NCBI RefSeq assembly: GCF_008630935.1
Contig: NZ_CP043908.1
Location: forward strand, 496,001-560,000
DNA length: 64,000 nucleotides
Direction: 5' to 3'
Origin: Thermodesulfobacterium sp. TA1
GTDB lineage: Bacteria; Desulfobacterota; Thermodesulfobacteria; Thermodesulfobacteriales; Thermodesulfobacteriaceae
In this document: positions 36,679-45,762 of the stretch, one piece after another
Numbering within the stretch: the stretch's first letter is position 1
How the letters are laid out: each line of letters opens with the position of its first letter
Made by a program: the position numbers and the translations under genes
The notes under the pieces: model-generated
What the model was told of the DNA's origin: nothing
Seen by the model: only the letters and a program-made list of their open reading frames with translations
The model's database searches: none

Positions 36679-37671
36679 ATGAGTTTACAAGAGGTAAAAT
36701 CAGAAGTAAGCACCAAAGAAATGGTGTTAGAGGATTATCCTATCGTTAGGACCCTTTATGGAGAAAGGGGTAGCAACTTTAAGATTTTAGAGAGTTTTTT
36801 TAGGGTGCAGATTTCTCTGAAGGGTAATCATATTTTTATTAAAGGAGAGCCTATAGACCTTGAGCTTGCAGAAAAGGCTATAGGTGAGCTTTATGGATTA
36901 GTCAAATCAGGTTATACCATCTATCCTTCTGATGTAGAGTATGCCTCTAAGATTATTTTGGAGAATCCTAAGGCAAATCTTAAGGATATTTTTTTGGATA
37001 CCATTTTTGTTACTTCAGGTAGAAAAGTGATTACTCCTAAAGGAATAACTCAAAAAAAATATATAGAGGCTATAAGAAGGTCTGAGGTGGTTTTTGGTAT
37101 AGGCCCAGCAGGCACTGGAAAGACCTATTTAGCGGTGGCTATGGCAGTTTCTTGCTTGATGAAGGGTGAGGTTAACAGGATTATTTTGGTAAGGCCTGCG
37201 GTAGAAGCAGGTGAAAAGCTTGGGTTTTTACCGGGGGATATTGCAGAAAAGGTTAATCCTTATCTCAGACCGTTATATGACGCACTCTATGATATGCTTT
37301 CTTTTGATAAAGTAGTAAAACTGTTTCAGAAAGGGGCGATAGAGATTGCTCCCTTAGCTTTTATGAGAGGAAGGACCCTAAATGAGGCTTTTATCATCTT
37401 GGATGAGGCTCAAAACACAACTTCAGAGCAGATGAAGATGTTTCTTACTCGTCTTGGTCAAAATTCTAAAGCGGTGATTACCGGGGATGTTACCCAGATA
37501 GACCTTCCAGACCCTAAAAAATCAGGTCTTCTTGAGGCAATAGAGGTGCTCGAAGGTATTCAAGGTATTTCTTTCGTTTATTTTACTAAAAAGGATGTAG
37601 TCAGACATCCTATAGTTCAACAGATTATAGAGGCCTACGAAAAAAAAGAACGAAAGGAGAAAGAATCATAA
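36679..37671 (+). CDS. PhoH-family P-loop ATPase
   Basis: This 330-residue PhoH-like protein (PhoL/YbeZ type) has an N-terminal KH-like region and the ATPase domain with Walker A FGIGPAGTGKTYLAVAMAV and Walker B AFIILDEAQNTT. Relatives act in RNA metabolism and ribosome maturation, commonly beside ybeY. Here ybeY is not next to it; the downstream genes are yggT-like and DUF167. The gene directly abuts the next start, suggesting an operon from phoH to the HAD gene. Confidence 0.9.
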   Translation: MSLQEVKSEVSTKEMVLEDYPIVRTLYGERGSNFKILESFFRVQISLKGNHIFIKGEPIDLELAEKAIGELYGLVKSGYTIYPSDVEYASKIILENPKANLKDIFLDTIFVTSGRKVITPKGITQKKYIEAIRRSEVVFGIGPAGTGKTYLAVAMAVSCLMKGEVNRIILVRPAVEAGEKLGFLPGDIAEKVNPYLRPLYDALYDMLSFDKVVKLFQKGAIEIAPLAFMRGRTLNEAFIILDEAQNTTSEQMKMFLTRLGQNSKAVITGDVTQIDLPDPKKSGLLEAIEVLEGIQGISFVYFTKKDVVRHPIVQQIIEAYEKKERKEKES

Positions 37672-37956
37672 ATGTTAGGGGTATTACTAAAATCACTTTT
37701 TCAGTTGATAGACCTTTTTCTCAGCGTTTATGTTTGGATAATCATCGCAAGGTGCATCATCTCCTGGGTGAACCCTTATCCCTATCATCCGGTGGTGCGG
37801 TTTTTATATAGGGTGACCGAGCCGGTGCTTGCACCAGCAAGAAGGATTATTCCTCCTATAGCTGGTTTAGATTTAAGTCCTATAGCCGTGATTTTTTTGA
37901 TTTATTTTATCCAAAATTTGATGCAATATTTGTTGGTTAGATATTTAATCTTTTAA
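37672..37956 (+). CDS. YggT-family inner membrane protein
   Basis: This 94-residue protein has two membrane helices around LFQLIDLFLSVYVWIIIARCI and DLSPIAVIFLIYFIQNLM. The YggT signature SWVNPYPYHPVVRFLYRVTEPVLAPARRIIPP lies between them (shown here only as the segment 30-62). The family is linked to osmotic shock tolerance and division-plane proteins, but its activity is unknown. It starts one base after phoH and is followed by a DUF167 gene, a common pairing. Confidence 0.9.
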   Translation: MLGVLLKSLFQLIDLFLSVYVWIIIARCIISWVNPYPYHPVVRFLYRVTEPVLAPARRIIPPIAGLDLSPIAVIFLIYFIQNLMQYLLVRYLIF

Positions 37957-37969
37957 AGAATCTTCTGCT

Positions 37970-38245
37970 ATGGTCTTAGAAGTAAAGGTTCATCCTGAAA
38001 AAAAGAAAGACCGAGTTTTAGGTTATAAGCTCCCTAATTTTTTAGAGGTAGAGCTTAGGGCTAAACCACAAAACAATCAAGCTAACGAAGCCTTAAAACA
38101 GCTTTTAAGCACAATTTTTAAAATATCAGAAGGACAAATAAAAATCATTAAGGGAAAAACTCAGCCTAAAAAGTTGGTAAACCTTGAAGGTTTAGACCAA
38201 TCACAATTTGAGGTCTATATCAAAAAATTTTTAAAGAAAGAATAA
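37970..38245 (+). CDS. DUF167 (YggU) family protein
   Basis: This 91-residue protein fits the DUF167/YggU family: LEVKVHPEKKKDRVLG, VELRAKPQNNQANEAL and KIIKGKTQPKKLVNL. Structures in this family show a small alpha/beta fold; no biochemical role is established. It follows the YggT-like gene after 13 bases, a neighbourhood conserved in many bacteria. Confidence 0.88.
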   Translation: MVLEVKVHPEKKKDRVLGYKLPNFLEVELRAKPQNNQANEALKQLLSTIFKISEGQIKIIKGKTQPKKLVNLEGLDQSQFEVYIKKFLKKE

Positions 38246-38258
38246 AAGAGGAGCAAAG

Positions 38259-38918
38259 ATGAAGCCCTTTGTATTTTTTGACCTTGACGGGACCCTTATT
38301 GACAGTATGCCTTATCATGCTAAGGCCTGGATAGAGGCTTTGGCTGAATATGGAATAAAGTTTAAAGAGGAAGAGGTTTATCTTTATGAAGGGGCGATAG
38401 AATTTGAAACAGTAAGGGATATATTCCAAAAAAAAGGGTTTAACATCGACCGAAAGTTTTTTGAGGACCTTTTTAAAAAACAAAAGACTATCTTTCTTAG
38501 TCGTTATGCTTCCAAGGTTAACCCTTTCCCTGAGGTTCCAACTCTTTTAGATAGTTTACGAAAAGAAAAAAAAATTTTAGCTCTGGTTACCAGCTCTCAT
38601 GCAGAAATTTTAGACGAAGTTTTGCCTAAAAATTTTTATACCTATTTCTCGGTAGTATTAACAGGCGACAGGATAAAGAAAAGAAAACCCCATCCAGACC
38701 CTTATTTAGAGGCGTTAAAAGCCGTAAACGCAGATTTCAATCAGGCCTTGGTAGTAGAAAATTCACCTGCTGGGGTAACTTCTGCTAAAGGAGCCAACCT
38801 TTTTTGTGTAGCCATTACTACCACCTTACCAGAACATCACTTAAGGTTAGCAGACTTGGTGGTAAAAGATCATACAGAGTTAAAAGAGGTTTTATTAAAT
38901 GGGAAAGATAAAATGTAA
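38259..38918 (+). CDS. HAD-superfamily hydrolase
   Basis: This 219-residue haloacid-dehalogenase-like phosphatase has motif I FFDLDGTLIDSMPYH, motif II LVTSSHAEIL, motif III KKRKPHPDPYLEA and motif IV VVENSPAGVTSAKGAN. A helical cap follows motif I (subfamily IA). The pattern resembles beta-phosphoglucomutase and phosphoglycolate phosphatase relatives, but the substrate cannot be decided. Its end overlaps the methyltransferase gene by 20 bases. Confidence 0.88.
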   Translation: MKPFVFFDLDGTLIDSMPYHAKAWIEALAEYGIKFKEEEVYLYEGAIEFETVRDIFQKKGFNIDRKFFEDLFKKQKTIFLSRYASKVNPFPEVPTLLDSLRKEKKILALVTSSHAEILDEVLPKNFYTYFSVVLTGDRIKKRKPHPDPYLEALKAVNADFNQALVVENSPAGVTSAKGANLFCVAITTTLPEHHLRLADLVVKDHTELKEVLLNGKDKM

Positions 38919-39861
38919 AAAACAAGAGCCTTTAGACCATAGAGATTATTTTGCTCAATATCAAGGCTTAATTCCTGATTATCTTGAGTTTTTGGAATGT
39001 TTAAAAAAAAACCATCGTCAGTATTTTTGCATAAATACTCTTAAAATTAAAACTTTAGAAGAAAAGGAGCGGCTTTTAACAGCTTTAAAACAACAAAACA
39101 TCCATTTTGAGCCGGTTAAAGAGGTCCCTTATTTTTACAGGGTGGTTAACAACGAAGAGGTTTCCTTAGGGAATTTAGAGGAATATAGTTTGGGGCTTAT
39201 TCATTCTATGACCTTAGCAAGCAGTCTTCCGGTGATAGCCCTTGAGCCAAAACCAGGCGATTTAATACTTGATTTGTGTGCCGCTCCAGGGGGTAAGACC
39301 TGTCTCATGGCTATCCTTACTCAAGATAAAGCTACTGTGGTGGCTAATGACAAAAGGGTAGACCGTCTGACTGCCTTAGTAGCTAACCTAAAACGTCTTG
39401 GGGTTGCTTCAGCCATTACCACCCGCTACCGGGGAGAACAGTTTCCCTTTGGAGTGCCTTTTAATAAGATATTGGTTGATGCACCATGTTCTGGAGAAGG
39501 AAGATACAGAGTAGGGTTAGAAGGGGAAATTCTTTATCAGAAAGGGCAGGGAAGAGCTAACCTACAGTCTATACAAAAAGGCTTGTTGGTAAGGGCTTTT
39601 GACCTTTTGGCTCCAGGAGGGGTTTTGGTCTATAGCACCTGCACGATAAACCCTAAAGAAAACGAAGAGGTAGTAGACTATCTTTTAAGAAAAAGACAAG
39701 CTAAATTGATAGACTGGAACTCTCCGCTACCTTATCAAGAAGGGGTTACTGAATGGGAAGGTAAACCCTATCATCCCGATTTAAAACTCACCAAAAGATA
39801 TTATACCCATAAGATAGACGCCGTAGGGTTTTTTGTGGCAAAAATTATTAAATTAACGTAA
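38899..39861 (+). CDS. NOL1/NOP2/Sun-type RNA (cytosine-5) methyltransferase
   Basis: This 320-residue RNA m5C methyltransferase shows the SAM-binding LDLCAAPGGKTCLMA, the motif IV cysteine in LVDAPCSGEGRYR and the catalytic cysteine in YSTCTINPKENEEVV. It lacks the N-terminal NusB-like domain of RsmB and the long C-terminal part of E. coli RsmF, so it is nearer to the short RsmF-like or archaeal type. The target is probably rRNA or tRNA. The start overlaps the HAD gene. Confidence 0.9.
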   Translation: MGKIKCKKQEPLDHRDYFAQYQGLIPDYLEFLECLKKNHRQYFCINTLKIKTLEEKERLLTALKQQNIHFEPVKEVPYFYRVVNNEEVSLGNLEEYSLGLIHSMTLASSLPVIALEPKPGDLILDLCAAPGGKTCLMAILTQDKATVVANDKRVDRLTALVANLKRLGVASAITTRYRGEQFPFGVPFNKILVDAPCSGEGRYRVGLEGEILYQKGQGRANLQSIQKGLLVRAFDLLAPGGVLVYSTCTINPKENEEVVDYLLRKRQAKLIDWNSPLPYQEGVTEWEGKPYHPDLKLTKRYYTHKIDAVGFFVAKIIKLT

Positions 39862-39894
39862 CCATTGGCTAATTTTAAAAATTCCAAAGTAAAG

Positions 39895-39900
39895 TATAAT
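39895..39900 (+). promoter_or_regulatory. -10 box of nrdR, leaderless arrangement
   Basis: A perfect TATAAT ends seven bases before the nrdR ATG at 39908, with TTTTAA-like -35 sequence near 39872. No ribosome site fits between, so the mRNA should begin at or next to the start codon. Confidence 0.6.
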
Positions 39901-39907
39901 AACCTTT

Positions 39908-40369
39908 ATGAAATGTCCGAGATGTAAAGAGGTAGAGACTAAGGTGATAGATTCAAGGGTGATAGAAGAAGGATATACCATAAGAAGAAGGAGAGAGTGC
40001 ACCAACTGTGGTTATAGGTTTACCACTTACGAAAAGCTTGAGTTAGACATTATGATCGTTAAGAAAGACGGGAGAAGAGAACCGTACAATCGAGAGAAAT
40101 TACTTACAGGCATAAGAAAAGCTTGTCACAAGAGGTCTATAAGTGAAGAAACCATCAGAGGTTTTGTTAACGAGCTTGAGCTTGACCTTATTCAACGTGG
40201 GGAAAAAGAGGTATCTTCTGAATATTTAGGAGAAAAAGTGATGCAAGCTTTAAAAGGATGGGATAAGGTAGCTTACATAAGGTTTGCTTCAGTATATAAG
40301 GAATTTAAAGATATTTCTGAATTTTTGGACCAAATAAGAGAGTTAAACCATGATGAACCCAAAGGATAA
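39908..40369 (+). CDS. nrdR: Transcriptional repressor NrdR
   Basis: NrdR senses ATP and dATP and represses ribonucleotide reductase genes. The 153 residues have the zinc ribbon MKCPRCKEVETKVIDSR to CTNCGYRFTTYE and an ATP-cone domain (VKKDGRREPYNREKLL). It is apparently translated from a leaderless mRNA and overlaps pyrF by 20 bases. No nrd gene or NrdR box pair was seen in the window. Confidence 0.96.
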   Translation: MKCPRCKEVETKVIDSRVIEEGYTIRRRRECTNCGYRFTTYEKLELDIMIVKKDGRREPYNREKLLTGIRKACHKRSISEETIRGFVNELELDLIQRGEKEVSSEYLGEKVMQALKGWDKVAYIRFASVYKEFKDISEFLDQIRELNHDEPKG

Positions 40370-41090
40370 AATAGTTTTTCCTTTAGATGTAGACCGGATG
40401 GATGAAGCTTTACGATGGGTTGATAGGCTTAAAGACTTGGTAGGGGTGTTTAAGGTTGGTTTTGAGCTTTATACCAGTTGCGGCCCTAAGGTAATCGAAG
40501 AGATTAAAAAGAGAAGTGATAATAAGATTTTTTTAGATTTAAAACTAAACGACATTCCTAACACCGTTCTTAGGACGGTGAGAGTGGCCTCAAATTTAGG
40601 GGTTAACTGGATAACCGTGCATGCACTTTCTGGATTGGAAAGCTTGAGAAGTGCTGTAAGCGTAGCTTACAACGACTTAAGGATAGTAGCGGTTACGGTG
40701 TTAACCTCTCTTGAAAGGGCAGACCTCATGGAATTAGGTTTTAACGCTGAGTTAGTAAGAGAGGTTAAAGATTTAGTCTTAAGATTAGCCAGACTGGCTT
40801 ATCAAGCAGGCTGCGATGGAATAGTTTGTTCAGCTAAGGAAGTTTCCAAAGTAAAGGAACTATATCCTGAATTTTTTACCGTAGTTCCTGGTATCAGGTT
40901 AGAAGGAGCAAAAAAGGATGACCAAGTCAGAGTAGTAACCCCTTATGAAGCAGTTCTTGCAGGTGCGGACTATTTGGTTATAGGAAGACCGATAAGAGAA
41001 TCCTTTTCTCCTGAAAAAACTTGTAGAGAAATAGCTGAAGAAATAGAAAAAGCTTTACTCCATAAAGAAACCCCCAAAGAACCAGTATAA
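40350..41090 (+). CDS. pyrF: Orotidine 5'-phosphate decarboxylase
   Basis: PyrF makes UMP, the last step of pyrimidine synthesis. The 246 residues show IVFPLDVDRMDEAL, the catalytic Lys-Asp set in FLDLKLNDIPNTV, TVHALSG and VVPGIRLEGAKKDDQ. Its start lies within nrdR (ATGATG), so the two genes are coupled. The C-terminus extends slightly past the usual end with a charged tail. Confidence 0.95.
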   Translation: MMNPKDKIVFPLDVDRMDEALRWVDRLKDLVGVFKVGFELYTSCGPKVIEEIKKRSDNKIFLDLKLNDIPNTVLRTVRVASNLGVNWITVHALSGLESLRSAVSVAYNDLRIVAVTVLTSLERADLMELGFNAELVREVKDLVLRLARLAYQAGCDGIVCSAKEVSKVKELYPEFFTVVPGIRLEGAKKDDQVRVVTPYEAVLAGADYLVIGRPIRESFSPEKTCREIAEEIEKALLHKETPKEPV

Positions 41091-41100
41091 AGATTTATTT

Positions 41101-41826
41101 TTAAAAAATTTCTATGGTTTGTGCATACAGAAGTTCAAAGATTTTAAAGTTTCTTATACTAAAATAAGCTCCATAAAGGACCGGCAAATAGCCTGCGGTG
41201 TTAAGATAATAAAGCTTTTCTGGTTGAAGGCGCCTTAAAGTTTCGATGTTGGCGATAAGCACGTTTTTGAATTCAGCCCTCCCTAAAGGACCGTTCATCA
41301 CAAAGGAAGTTTGGTTTATACAGCCTATTTCTAAGATTTTTTGGCCAAATTCCATAGCTTTTTTAAGGTCTAAAGCAAATTGAGTTAGTTCTTGTTTGAT
41401 TTCAGAAAAAAAAGCGGTTTCTTCTCCGTTCTCTGTAAAAACAATCTCTCCTTCGTCAGTATAGGTGTTTTCTTCATCTACGGCAACCAAAAAGTTTTCT
41501 TGTTCACCCTCCTTAAGGTAAACTAGGCCAAAGGGATAGAGTTGAGCTAACTTAGGGATAAAATCTATTTTAAAAAAACCTTCTTTTGTTAAATAAGGAT
41601 TTTTCCCTTGAACACCAAGCACGACAAAAGGCAATACAAAGCCTTCAGCCATACCAAAAAATACAGGATAATAGATTGTAGCCGGAAGGATTTCTGAATA
41701 CCCCAAAGGTATCATTTCTACCCCAGACATAAAGCTATAGTTAAGGGGTTTAAAAATCCTTAAGTTTTTATGTTCCTCTGGCTCAAGGATAATAGGATTT
41801 TTAAAAAGTTGGGGCGGAGTAAACAT
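41101..41826 (-). CDS. SapC-like protein
   Basis: This 241-residue protein resembles the SapC family (PF07277), named from an S-layer locus in Campylobacter. The N-terminal region reads YSFMSGVEMIPLGYSEIL and YYPVFFGM, and TYTDEGEIVFTENGEET lies in the middle. There is no signal peptide. The family has no proven biochemical role. It stands 22 bases after a glycosyltransferase-methyltransferase fusion on the same strand, which supports a link to surface glycans or S-layer. The assignment is by eye. Confidence 0.7.
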   Translation of the reverse strand: MFTPPQLFKNPIILEPEEHKNLRIFKPLNYSFMSGVEMIPLGYSEILPATIYYPVFFGMAEGFVLPFVVLGVQGKNPYLTKEGFFKIDFIPKLAQLYPFGLVYLKEGEQENFLVAVDEENTYTDEGEIVFTENGEETAFFSEIKQELTQFALDLKKAMEFGQKILEIGCINQTSFVMNGPLGRAEFKNVLIANIETLRRLQPEKLYYLNTAGYLPVLYGAYFSIRNFKIFELLYAQTIEIF

Positions 41827-41848
41827 GAAAACCTCCTTTTTTATAGAT

Positions 41849-43990
41849 TTATCTTTTATCGTCTTTCCACATTATGTCTACTGCAGAGATTCTAATTGCC
41901 CTTTGTAAGATTTTTTCCCAGTCAATCCCACTTTTTCCTTTAACCCCTATGGCATACTGAAAGTTTCCAAGATAACGGGCATTGAGGTAAAGAGGTTTAA
42001 GGTTTTCAAGAATAAGATTTTTTATCAAGTCAGACGAAAGGATTATCTTTTGGTTATCTTCAGTCTCAACTTCAACACTCTGAGGATTTATTCCTTCAAG
42101 CACAGTGCCGGTAATTAAAGGTTCGGTAAAAACCACTACTTCCTCAAACCCAGCAAGTTTTAAACCATAATATAAAGTCCAGGGCTTGAAACGATTTAAA
42201 TGGTGTGGAGGATAGTCATGTCCCCACCATTGATATTTTAAATAAGAGTTTGCTAAGTATCTGAAGGCAAAATAAGGAGGGCAACTAAGGATAGCAAAAC
42301 CCCCATCTTCTAAAAGTTCATAGAGTTCTTTAAGAAAGACAAACGGTTCTTCCAAGTGTTCTATGATTTCAAAAGCTGTAATCACTTTATAAGGTCCTTG
42401 AAAATCTGGAGGAAGGTCCTTAAAGGTTAAAGCTTTAACCACTTTGAGCTTGTAGTTTTTTCTGGCAAGTTCGACCGCTTTATCGCTTGCATCCATACCA
42501 TAGACATCAAAACCTTTAGCTCTGGCAATCAACATAAAATTACCACTTGAACATCCCACGTCTAAAAGTCTACCCTTAGGTAAAACCTCTAAAATAGGAA
42601 GCAGTACGTTAAACCTTGGCACCCTTTCCCATTTTTTCCTTTCTTTTATTTCATCCTTTTCTACCTGTTTGGCCCAATCATAATCTATGGACCCAAAACT
42701 TAAAAGGTCTTCAACCTCTTTTTCATAAGCCTTATCGTAGTCCATCGCCTTAGGAGGATAAGGAAACTGAAGCCCACAACTTGGACATTCAAAAATACGA
42801 TGCTGGTTTATAACTTCAAAAAGGCTAAAAGGTCCGTTAAAACCACATAAAGGGCAATTTTTAGGTTTTTCAAAATCTTTTTGGTAGGCTAAAAGTGCAT
42901 CTTTTAAAGCAAAATAGATAACCTTGGGAGGTATGCTTTCAATACAAGGACTGTAAAATTGATGATTACTCTTAGCCTCAGCACAAGGTTCATTAGTAGC
43001 ATGGAGCCCACAAGGAGACTTGCAAATTTTCCCGGTATAATTAGGTTGGACAGGAATAACCGTTTTATAAGTATCAGCCCTTAGTTTAGCTTCAATAGGG
43101 CCGGTTATAAAAACCGTAGGTTTTTTCAGACCTCCTGCTATGTGTAAAGTAGAAGTATCTGCCGTAATAACAGCGTCAGCAAGATAAACAGAAGCCACTA
43201 AATACCTTATATCTTGCATAAAAGCAGAAAGGTTGGCTGCTTTTATTCCATAAAGGTCAAGGGCTACTTCAACCGTCAAATCTTCGTCAGGTAGGCTACA
43301 AATTACCGGCACAAACTCTTCAGAGATAAGGTCTTCTATTTCTTTAAGCAGTCTGGGAGGAAGGGTTCTGTGAACAGAAGAAGCTAAGTAATGAAAAAGT
43401 AGGACCTTATTTTTTCCTGAAACTTTTTTTATTTCTTCAAAAACTTTTTTCATTTCTTCAACCACCGCTTGGTCAACCCAAACATCAGGTGTTTCATCCT
43501 CAGCGAAATAAAGTCTAAACTTCCATAAAAACCATTCTACCAGGTTAAGGTGGTCAAAATGAGGGGCATTTACCATTTCTACTGCTTTAACCATATAGTT
43601 AGCTTTAACGATTTCTTTTACAGGAGCAGGATGAGGAAGAAGCTTGTCTATGTAAGGAAGGTTCTCTAAAATCGGGCGAGCCTTCCCTGAGACGCTTACC
43701 CACAACTTGCATTCTGGATAGCGTTTTTTTACTTCACGCAAAGCTACCGTTGAGCAAAGCACGTCTCCTATGGCTCCTTGCATAAACACAAAAAGGGTTT
43801 TTCCGTTTAGATCTTCTCCCTCATAAAAAGGCGGTAAGGCTGAATTGGTTTTTTCAAAATTAGTTTGAATTTTCTTAGGAAGAAGATTAAAAACATCGTT
43901 TGCAAAAAGAAGCTTTTCTCCAGGTTTTAAATTAAACTTATACCCGTTAAATTCAAAATCAAGTTTTGTTTTAGCTTGAACAGTAAGCAT
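41849..43990 (-). CDS. Fusion of family-9 glycosyltransferase and SAM-dependent methyltransferase
   Basis: This protein of about 713 residues joins three parts. A heptosyltransferase-like GT9 domain comes first (FVFMQGAIGDVLCSTVALRE, ADTSTLHIAGGLKKPTVFI). A zinc-ribbon segment (CPLCGFNGPF, CPSCGLQFPYP) is followed by a class I methyltransferase (LLDVGCSSGNFMLIARAKGF, FEIIEHLEEPFVFLKEL). Zinc ribbon plus methyltransferase is common in sugar C-methyltransferases, so it probably transfers and methylates a sugar of surface glycan. I use the ATG at 43990 with GGAGG six bases upstream; a TTG at 44002 overlaps that site. SapC-like follows. Confidence 0.85.
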   Translation of the reverse strand: MLTVQAKTKLDFEFNGYKFNLKPGEKLLFANDVFNLLPKKIQTNFEKTNSALPPFYEGEDLNGKTLFVFMQGAIGDVLCSTVALREVKKRYPECKLWVSVSGKARPILENLPYIDKLLPHPAPVKEIVKANYMVKAVEMVNAPHFDHLNLVEWFLWKFRLYFAEDETPDVWVDQAVVEEMKKVFEEIKKVSGKNKVLLFHYLASSVHRTLPPRLLKEIEDLISEEFVPVICSLPDEDLTVEVALDLYGIKAANLSAFMQDIRYLVASVYLADAVITADTSTLHIAGGLKKPTVFITGPIEAKLRADTYKTVIPVQPNYTGKICKSPCGLHATNEPCAEAKSNHQFYSPCIESIPPKVIYFALKDALLAYQKDFEKPKNCPLCGFNGPFSLFEVINQHRIFECPSCGLQFPYPPKAMDYDKAYEKEVEDLLSFGSIDYDWAKQVEKDEIKERKKWERVPRFNVLLPILEVLPKGRLLDVGCSSGNFMLIARAKGFDVYGMDASDKAVELARKNYKLKVVKALTFKDLPPDFQGPYKVITAFEIIEHLEEPFVFLKELYELLEDGGFAILSCPPYFAFRYLANSYLKYQWWGHDYPPHHLNRFKPWTLYYGLKLAGFEEVVVFTEPLITGTVLEGINPQSVEVETEDNQKIILSSDLIKNLILENLKPLYLNARYLGNFQYAIGVKGKSGIDWEKILQRAIRISAVDIMWKDDKR

Positions 43991-44173
43991 TTTTTCCTCC
44001 AACCTAATGGTTTTATCCCTTTTAACTATAACAGTTTTATCAAAAATTATACCTATTTTTAACTATTTTCAAAGAAGCCTTATTAGTTGGTTTGGGAAAA
44101 TCAAGAACATCAAATTTTCTCTATATTGGGTTAAAAAGGCAATAAAACAAGGATTATTGTTAGGTGTTGAGGA

Positions 44174-44668
44174 CTAAAGTTTAATCTTTTGGAAATAGGG
44201 AAATAAAGTGTGGTATTGGGTTAAAAGATGTTGAGAAATAACCCTTATTTCGTCAAGCACTGCCAAAAAATTGACATCTCCATCCCATCTTGGGACGATT
44301 TGTAGGTGCAGATGGTCAGGATATCCAGCCCCTGCGACCTTACCCAAGTTAAACCCTACGTTAAAACCATGGGGTTTGAAAACCTCTTTTAGTATTTTGA
44401 TAGCCTCTTGTGCCATTCTCATCATGGCGGTTATTTCTTCAGAGGTCAACTCTTCTAATTCAGCTACATGCCTCCTTGGAGAGACCAAAAGATGGCCTGA
44501 GTTGTAAGGAAACTTATTCATGATAACCAAAACCAGGTGGTCTCTATAAAGTATGAGCCTTTCTTCGTCTGGCAATTCTCCCTCAGGAGGACAGAAGATA
44601 CAACCTGGGTCTTTTTTGCCAGATACATATTCTCCTCTCCAAGGAGCCCACAAGATCTTTCGTTCCAT
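44174..44668 (-). CDS. HIT-family nucleotide hydrolase or phosphorylase
   Basis: This 164-residue histidine-triad protein has the N-terminal CIFCPP motif, GHLLVSPRRHVAELEEL and the active site GYPDHLHLQIVPRW. The third histidine of the HxHxH triad is a glutamine (HLHLQ), the form found in galactose-1-phosphate uridylyltransferase and yeast-type Ap4A phosphorylase. Transfer chemistry is therefore possible instead of simple hydrolysis. The start has AAGGGGGA upstream. It is divergent from the membrane protein gene at 44776. Confidence 0.88.
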   Translation of the reverse strand: MERKILWAPWRGEYVSGKKDPGCIFCPPEGELPDEERLILYRDHLVLVIMNKFPYNSGHLLVSPRRHVAELEELTSEEITAMMRMAQEAIKILKEVFKPHGFNVGFNLGKVAGAGYPDHLHLQIVPRWDGDVNFLAVLDEIRVISQHLLTQYHTLFPYFQKIKL

Positions 44669-44775
44669 AATTTCCCCCTTTCTAAAATGAAGTTTAAGGG
44701 TAAAATGATAAATACATAATCATAGCATAAAATGGATGGTTGTAAATTGTTAGCTTTTGATATTTATAACTTTAT

Positions 44776-45750
44776 ATGTATAAAAATATTGTTTACGGCA
44801 TTTTTCTAACCCTTTTGGTAGTAGGCTTCTCTTTTCTATATATTTTTTTTAGACATATTCCTCCTAATTTAAAGGGGGTTCTTTTTTCTTTAAACAAAAA
44901 GCATTTGTTTTTTTCTTTTTTATCGCTTTTTTCTTATCATACTTTCGATAATCTGCGGGTGTTTCTAATTTCTAAGACCTTAGGTTTAAGGTATTCTTTT
45001 TGGTATGGGTATCAGGTTTCTTTAGTTAGCACCTTTGGGGCTACCATCACCCCTGCTCATCTTGGTGGTGAGTTTTTGCCTTTTTATACATTAAGAAGGG
45101 TTGGTGGCGAAATACCTAAAATCATGAGCATTATAACCCTTAAAGGATTTTCAGGGCTGGTTTTTTATCTTTTATTTTTCCCTTTTATGATACACAACCT
45201 CTTAAACCATCCGGAAGAGGGGCTACAACTTTTGTTAATAGTTGGGGTGATATTTCTGATCGGTGGTTTAGGTTATGTGATAGTAAAAGTTTTGTTTAAA
45301 AAAAGGCATCGTATCGTCTCTGAAAGTCTCTGGTTTAAAATCAAATTTAATTTCTTTAAGTACTTACTTACCTGTAAGTTCTTTGTAAAAGAAAATAAAA
45401 AGGTGCTTTTTTTAGCTATTTTGTTTAGCCTTTTAATGTATCTTTCCTTTCTTATGGTAGGTATTTTTTTAGTTAAGGCTTTTAATCAAAAAGTCTGTTT
45501 GTTAGAGGTTTTTTTTAACCAACTTCCGTTGCTTTACGCTATTTTTATAAGTCCTACACCTGGAGGAAGTGGGGTAGGGGAGTTGGGGGCGATAGTAATT
45601 TTTAAAGATTTTTTAGATGCCTCAGCCTTAGGGATTTTTGCGATGCTTTTGAGGATAATTAGCCAATACCTCAGTGCTGTAATAGGTGGTATCATCTTTT
45701 TTATTATGGGAGCTAAAGACCTTTTATGGAAATCCAATAATGAGAAATAG
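44776..45750 (+). CDS. LPG-synthase-TM / UPF0104 family integral membrane protein
   Basis: This 324-residue protein has about eight membrane helices and the family pattern LVSTFGATITPAHLGGEFLPFY and FISPTPGGSGVGELGAIVIF. It belongs to the family of the membrane half of lysylphosphatidylglycerol synthase (PF03706), several members of which flip or handle lipids. It lacks the soluble aminoacyl-transfer half. A -10-like TATAAC ends five bases before the ATG with no ribosome site, so the mRNA may be leaderless. lpxK follows after 12 bases, suggesting envelope lipid work. Confidence 0.82.
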   Translation: MYKNIVYGIFLTLLVVGFSFLYIFFRHIPPNLKGVLFSLNKKHLFFSFLSLFSYHTFDNLRVFLISKTLGLRYSFWYGYQVSLVSTFGATITPAHLGGEFLPFYTLRRVGGEIPKIMSIITLKGFSGLVFYLLFFPFMIHNLLNHPEEGLQLLLIVGVIFLIGGLGYVIVKVLFKKRHRIVSESLWFKIKFNFFKYLLTCKFFVKENKKVLFLAILFSLLMYLSFLMVGIFLVKAFNQKVCLLEVFFNQLPLLYAIFISPTPGGSGVGELGAIVIFKDFLDASALGIFAMLLRIISQYLSAVIGGIIFFIMGAKDLLWKSNNEK

Positions 45751-45762
45751 TTTTCATTAAAA

